A stretch of 64,000 nt of DNA. Source: Aurantiochytrium sp. KH105. Lineage: Eukaryota > Sar > Bigyra > Thraustochytrida > Thraustochytriidae. Location: NCBI GenBank assembly GCA_003116975.1, contig BGKB01000012.1, positions 310,001 through 374,000 on the forward strand, written 5' to 3'. Positions 58,900 to 64,000 of the stretch are shown in pieces (position 1 is the first letter of the stretch; each line of letters begins with the position of its first letter). Under the pieces are notes generated by a model that saw nothing but the letters and a program-made list of their open reading frames with translations, was not told where the DNA came from and did no database searches. A program made the translations under genes and the position numbers.

Positions 58900-61800
58900 A
58901 CGCGAGGATGCGAGAGCGATCGATCGATCGATACCTACGCATGCGTGCGTGCCATGCTCGAGTCCGCGACCATCCATCCATCCATCCATCCATCCATCCA
59001 TCCACGGCAGCCCTGCCTGCCGCGGGAGGCCCCGTCGCGCGCAGCCGCCGCGCAGGTGCGGCCCCGAGGCGCCCGGGTTGCGCGCGCAACCGGGGGCATC
59101 GGCGGCCTCGGGGAGGCCTCCCCGCGGCGCGGCGCTCGGGGCGCGGCTAAAACGCTTGCAATGGCGGCGCGCCGCGGCGGCGGTCCCCTGCACCCCGCGC
59201 CGCGCGCGCACTCGGAAGCCGCCGCCGACGGCCCCGCGCGCAGCGGCAGCGGCTGCGGCGGCGGCAGCGCAGCGGCGGGCAGCTCCCGCTCTCCCTGCCT
59301 CCCTGCCTCCCCGCCTCCCCGGCCCTGCGCGGCGCGCCGCGGCGGGGTCGCTCGCTCCCTGCACGTCGCATCGCGCGCGGGAAAAAACGCCATCTTGGGC
59401 GGCTTGTGGCAGTACAAGGACTTGGGCGACCTGTGCCTGCTGCAGAAGGACTTGGGCGACTTGAAGAGCGGCGGCTTTCTCCGCGCGAGGAGGTACTCGC
59501 TGGGTGTCGGCGGGGTGAAGCGGGCGCACCTGCGAGGCTCGGGTTGTGTGTCATAGCGCAGCGTGCGGTGCAGTGCAGAGCAGCGCAGAGCGGCGAGACC
59601 GCGGTGGCGCCTCGCGCATGGTTCATCCGTGCGTCATTCCATGGAGGCAGCGCTGCGCTCACTTCATTCATGATCCCGAGAAGCGGGGCGAGTCGCATGG
59701 AGCGCCAAGCAGAGCAGAGCAGAGCAGAGCAGAGCAGAGCAAAAGCTCGCCAGCCATCGGCTCGCGCGCGGCCTCGCCGCGCCGCGCGGCGTCCTCGGCA
59801 AGCTGCAGCAGCTGCAGCTTCGAGCGAGGAGTGTTGACGACAATGATGAGTTGAGTCGAGTTGAGATGAGAGATGAGATGAGAGTTGAGTTGAGTTTTAT
59901 GAAAAGAGACCGACCATCGCAGCGGACGCGTGGGGGCCTGCGCGGCTGTGGCTGCGTCGCGAGGCTGAGGCGAGTGAGCTCAGCTGAGCCGCGCCGAGCT
60001 GCAGCCGAGCAGGGCTGCCGCTTCCTGCGCCGACTCGAGAGCAACAGCAAGCACCCACGCAAAGCAGCCATACAACACAACTAGCTACCCGATGATGACG
60101 AGGAAGAAAGAGCCTCGCTCCTGAACACGAGATCGAGGCGGTGACGCCCTGCCTCAAAGCCGCAGCTGCAGCAAAAGCAGCTGCTAATGCGACGGTCGCA
60201 ATCGCATCGCTGTCGGTCGCGGTGCAGGAGAGATGGAACGAAAAATCGAACGAACGAACGAGCGAACGAGCGAATAGACGAACGACGGAGCTTGAGCTAC
60301 TGCAAAAATGTAAAATGAGCTGCCACTGCAGCTGCCGGGCTTCGCCGCAGAAGTGAGTTTCTGCACGGGTGCACTCGCTTCCACATCGGCGAAGAGCGTG
60401 CGCCCGTTCGTCCCGACGGCCGGGCAACCAGCATAGCAAGCAAGCTGGTAAGCAACGCCGGAAGCGAAGTCACCGACTGCGAGGAGAACCCACTCCAACC
60501 TATCCCCTTGTTTTCTAAGCCTATCCGCCGAAGCGAAGATTTGACATGATCATCCACCGTGGCCAATCGTGCAGACAAGCAGCGCAGACACGGGCCCCTG
60601 GCGCACACACACATGCAGCAGCAGCAGCAGCAGCAGCTGCAGCTGCAGCAGCTCAAATCGCAGACGCGGCCCCTGTGCCGCCAGATCGACGAACAAACCA
60701 ACAAACAAACCAACGAACCAGGCCAGGCCTTGGCAGCCAGGTAAAAAGGTAGCAGGGCGTCGCCCCAGCCCGGGCCTGCGCGCTTGCCGTGAGCGCTGGC
60801 TTGCTTGCTGGCTTGCTTGCTTGCTTGCTTGCTCCTGCTCGCTCCCCGCGTTGCTCTTGCGTGCGCCCGAGTCGCGCCGCGCACGCCTGGGCACGCGGCG
60901 CCGCGAAAAAGGAAGACAAGCGTCGACGAAAAAGTCCCGCAGTGCCCCTGATAGGTACCCGCACAGCACACCACTGGGCGCGGTGCGAGCCCACTGCGAC
61001 TGTGGGAAACGCGGAGGCGGGGTGTGTGCTATTGGGGGGAGGGCCAGCTCCGACGCCGGGACGAGCTTCGCTGGCCCGGTGGATGGGCGCCTCGAACCGT
61101 CCTTGTGCAGCCAGGCTACGCATATCGCGTGTCAGGGATATGCAGCAGCTCCAGGCATGGCAGAGGCCGTGCCGATGGCGGTTCGTTGATTGGAGGGAGG
61201 GAGGGACGGAGCTAGCCAGCCGAGGACTCGGAAAGGGAGGGGAAAAAAAGAAGTCCTTTGCAGAAAGTCTTGGCATGCCCCGAGCACGAGTGGTCAAAAG
61301 TCACGGTTCACGGCCACCTTACTCACTCTACTACGCGTAGGCAGTGCGATCTGTAGTATCATGGATGAAGGAGGCGTCGTGGAGTCTCGGCACCGGAAAG
61401 TGAAGGGGTGGGAGGTGGGGGGGATGTAATGAAAAAGAGGCCGCAGCCGCAGCCGCTGCCGCTGCTGCTGCTGCTGCCGAAAAGTGGCAAAAGGGACTTA
61501 AAGAAAAAAGGGATGCGAGCTTTAGAAGAAGAACTGCGCCGTCACTGCGGCAGAGGGCTTGGGGCTGAACGGTTCAAAACGCCTGTTCCAATCGGAGTCG
61601 AGAATCTACCGTCAACTTGTCGCGCAACGACTTGAACTTGATCACGGTTGTCGACAGCAGCAACGGTGTCAACATTTGCAGCTTGTCTGCGACTGATTCA
61701 TCCAACGCCGACGAACCGCTGCCAGACAGTCAGCTTCACTCACACATCGGTTGCGACGTGTGCACCTAGAGTATGTGAGATGACGGAGAGGCACGAAGAC

Positions 61801-62763
61801 GCCAATGCTGTACAAGTTCTATCGAAATGAACCGACAGAAAGTCGATGGAACAACACACACACACACAGATGTTGCTGGCTGCATCGAGACAACGAATCA
61901 AGAAGACTGTGTTCTCCTGTCCCTCACTGCCAACAATACAAGGCAGGAGCATGACCTGGTACTCGATTCTTTTGGCGTGCGCCGTCTTGGCAATTGCGAA
62001 GCTCCTAAACCGCTCCGCGTTGCAGACACCTTCTTCTCATCACTCTGTGACGGCCTCCACATTCGCTACTGTATGTCTTTCTGGCCAAAGCAACGAAACT
62101 CTGTCGCCCTGCACTTGCCAAGAAAGGACTTTGTTCGTTCGTCAATCGCACGGCGAAGGAGCAAGCACAACGTTGTGCGCGGGGCGGGTTACATACTAGA
62201 TTGCTCCAGTGGCTTCCGACTGATCAACTGCAACCAGCAGCGGCCGCTGTGTCGTTGGAATCGCAAGGTCGTTTGCGGTTGCATCTCCATCTAGCAAATT
62301 CGTTGCAGGAAAGGTCACGCGTTGCCCAATCAACCCATGTCAGCCTCGCGCTCTTTGATAACCCACGGACCCCTGTTTTTTTTTAATCGCGAGATTGGGG
62401 TACTTGATGGCTCCATAGGTTCGGTTAGGTTTGCGTACCGGTTCTTTTCGTCTTTTTTCCTTTCCTTTTCCCTTTCTTTTTTGATTCATACTTGCACGGG
62501 GTGGACGTCCAGACGAGGATCGGAGACTGACGCAGACGCGGCGTGGACGCGCGCAGCCGCACGACGCGGCGGCGAGGGGGATCAGTGGGGTGACAGCGCT
62601 ACGGTCCCGGGCGCGCTGAGCACTGACGTGGCCGCTAGAGCGACCATCGTGCGTCTACGGACGCTGTAGGACGCTCACAAGGTGGAGCCGGTGGGGCCCG
62701 AACGAAGCGCCCACGATACCAAGGCCGTCATCGCCGCGGTCCGATTGAAGCGACCTCGGCAAG
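58316..62763. other. 4.4-kb gene-free region rich in microsatellites
   Basis: The right part of the PRODH promoter plus a desert. Tracts: TGCC (about 58373-58416), GAAA (about 58868-58899), GATC (58917-58931), CATC (about 58971-59003), a duplicated AAGGACTTGGGCGAC (about 59417-59461), GCAGA (about 59713-59741), GAGTT/GAGAT (about 59848-59896), AGC (about 60612-60652), TTGC (about 60800-60832) and AC (about 61854-61869). Open frames are low-complexity and unsupported. Confidence 0.6.
58614..58652 (-). promoter_or_regulatory. Candidate upstream element of PRODH, two copies of CCGCAAGTGSGCTATGG
   Basis: Copies at 58614-58630 (CCGCAAGTGCGCTATGG) and 58636-58652 (CCGCAAGTGGGCTATGG), 22 bp apart, about two helical turns; a partial third copy (CGCAAGTGG) begins at 58658. 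The first differs at one base from the MDH copy. Confidence 0.45.
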
Positions 62764-63975
62764 ATGGCTAGCGGAAACGCGGCGAGCTGCACCGACAAAA
62801 TGTGCGCCAAGCTGAGCATGACCCCGCCCGGTACGGAGTTCCGATACGCGAATGCGAAACACGCAAGGGAACATTGGTTTGTCAAGCTCGGTCTCCTGCT
62901 CTCGTGCCTGCCGTTGCTGCTTACGATGCTGGGTGTGCAGACCGTGACTGGCGGCGTTTGGTCCCCAACTGGCAGCGAGCTGAGCGCGATATCTACAATG
63001 CCCGAGAGCTCCATCGATGACAGCACCAGAGTTCCTCGCAAATGGATGCGCAGGAAGCGCGTCAGTAATCCGGCCGGTTGCGCACTGACGCCCGTGGAGG
63101 GCGAGCGCATGCTCAAGTACGTGCGAGTCGTGGGCGAACGCAACAGTGGCGTTGACGGCGTCGTAGACTTACTTAGCAAGCTGTTTCCCAACGTAACGGT
63201 GGGATCCGGCTTCGTGCGGACCAAGTATTGGTTCCAAGACGAGCGCGAACTCGACCCGGAAATCGATCTTGAAGAAGTCCTGGTGGTGGTAGTTCTCCGT
63301 AACCCTTATGACTGGACGCTCTTGATGCAGCGCAATCCAATTTTTGCGCCCGCGCACCGAATAAAGCACGATTGGCGAAGATTCGTATCGCGCTTGTGGA
63401 CGACCAAGACGTCGATCACGGATAAGGAGCTCTCGAGCACGCCGGGAGCAAAGTGCCAAGCCAAATATCAGGCTGGGGAAGTGCGGCCATGCCGCCAGAG
63501 TAGGACTTCCTTTCTTGGATCCGAAACTAGGTCTCGGTACATGGATCCCGTGTACGAAACGAATCCAGTCACGCATCTTCCGTTGCGCAATGTTCTCGAG
63601 CTGCGCAAGTTCAAGATGCTCAATTATGCGAACATGACGCAGTGGGTCCCGCACATTTCGTATCTCAAGCTCGAAGCCCTCGATACTCTTGAAGGCGTTG
63701 CCCAGGTCCAGTCTGTGCTGTCGCGGGCCTATAATTTGGATTCCTGTGACACCGCGGACGGCGGAACCCACGCATATGTGGACCCGCAATCCAAGTTGCT
63801 TGCCTCAACCCGCGCCCAAATGACGGCGCAGTATCGTGACTACCTCACTTGCAACATTTTCTGGTCCGTGGAGAGCGCCGTCTTTGGTTATTCGGCTGCA
63901 GAGCTCTACACGTCGGATCTGTGCTCCAAAAGTCCTTATAATGTCGCTTTTAACGGCCACACCCCTTTGCCATGA
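62764..63975 (+). CDS. Sulfotransferase-like type II membrane protein
   Basis: A 403-residue protein. One membrane anchor lies at about residues 38-63 (WFVKLGLLLSCLPLLLTMLG). The luminal part opens with VRVVGERNSGVDGVVDLLSK, which resembles the 5'-phosphosulfate loop (GERNSGT type) of protist and oomycete sulfotransferase-like proteins, and continues with VVVVLRNPYDWTLLMQRNPI, similar to the 3'-phosphate-binding RNPxD/xW block. A later region (LRKFKMLNYANMTQ, HISYLKLEALDTLEG) also fits that family. A Golgi carbohydrate or protein sulfotransferase is the best reading; the substrate is unknown. In place of the usual T in GERNSGT there is V, so activity is not certain. It ends 25 bases before the window edge. 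Confidence 0.7.
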   Translation: MASGNAASCTDKMCAKLSMTPPGTEFRYANAKHAREHWFVKLGLLLSCLPLLLTMLGVQTVTGGVWSPTGSELSAISTMPESSIDDSTRVPRKWMRRKRVSNPAGCALTPVEGERMLKYVRVVGERNSGVDGVVDLLSKLFPNVTVGSGFVRTKYWFQDERELDPEIDLEEVLVVVVLRNPYDWTLLMQRNPIFAPAHRIKHDWRRFVSRLWTTKTSITDKELSSTPGAKCQAKYQAGEVRPCRQSRTSFLGSETRSRYMDPVYETNPVTHLPLRNVLELRKFKMLNYANMTQWVPHISYLKLEALDTLEGVAQVQSVLSRAYNLDSCDTADGGTHAYVDPQSKLLASTRAQMTAQYRDYLTCNIFWSVESAVFGYSAAELYTSDLCSKSPYNVAFNGHTPLP

Positions 63976-64000
63976 GACGTCTGAAAAAGAAAGGGGGACA

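Overview
The window reads as nuclear DNA of a GC-rich, intron-poor unicellular eukaryote. Most genes are single long exons, two carry clear GT...AG introns (a Rac GTPase and a malate dehydrogenase), and the families are eukaryotic: Rho GTPase, class I myosin, BAR protein, RBM42-type RNA-binding protein, SPO11, MGAT5-like glycosyltransferase, tubulin-tyrosine-ligase-like protein and a TmcB-like PAS membrane protein. Gene style, Ser/Ala/Gln-rich low-complexity tails and abundant microsatellites fit a heterotrophic stramenopile, most likely a thraustochytrid (Labyrinthulomycetes). That placement is inference; no rRNA or other marker is present. I found no tRNA, rRNA, CRISPR or prokaryotic operon.

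Layout. 1-9 kb: the 3' end of a large transmembrane adhesion-type gene, converging on a 1615-residue PAS membrane protein. 11-18.4 kb: a Rac GTPase (minus) diverges from a ubiquitin-like-domain protein, followed by a SPO11/TopVI-A-like gene and a coiled-coil gene. 19-29 kb: a BAR protein whose 3' end is tandemly duplicated, mitochondrial malate dehydrogenase (minus, two exons), an RBM42-like protein and a short-tailed myosin I. 28.8-37.5 kb: a gene desert full of microsatellites that contains a decayed AT-richer DNA transposon (about 31.69-33.86 kb) with matching ends. 37.5-42 kb: a small CxxC coiled-coil protein, an unrecognised minus-strand gene, and a PWWP plus TFIIS-N/LEDGF-like protein. 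42.6-50.5 kb: four membrane-anchored or membrane proteins in a row (MGAT5-like glycosyltransferase, TTL-like ATP-grasp protein, glutamine cyclotransferase, TLC-like protein). 51.8-58.3 kb: a 1437-residue unknown protein and mitochondrial proline dehydrogenase (minus). 58.3-62.7 kb: a second microsatellite-rich desert. 62.8-64 kb: a sulfotransferase-like type II membrane protein.

Connections. The two mitochondrial carbon/proline catabolism genes (MDH and PRODH) share a near-identical 17-bp upstream motif, CCGCAAGTGCRCTATGG, that I did not see elsewhere. An exact 12-mer, ATCGATCAATCG, recurs in three 5' intergenic regions. Two genes show duplicated 3' ends just beyond their stop codons. Several genes (Rac, BAR, myosin I) belong to actin/membrane remodelling, and several others (MGAT5-like, glutamine cyclotransferase, sulfotransferase, membrane-anchored TTL-like) to the secretory pathway.
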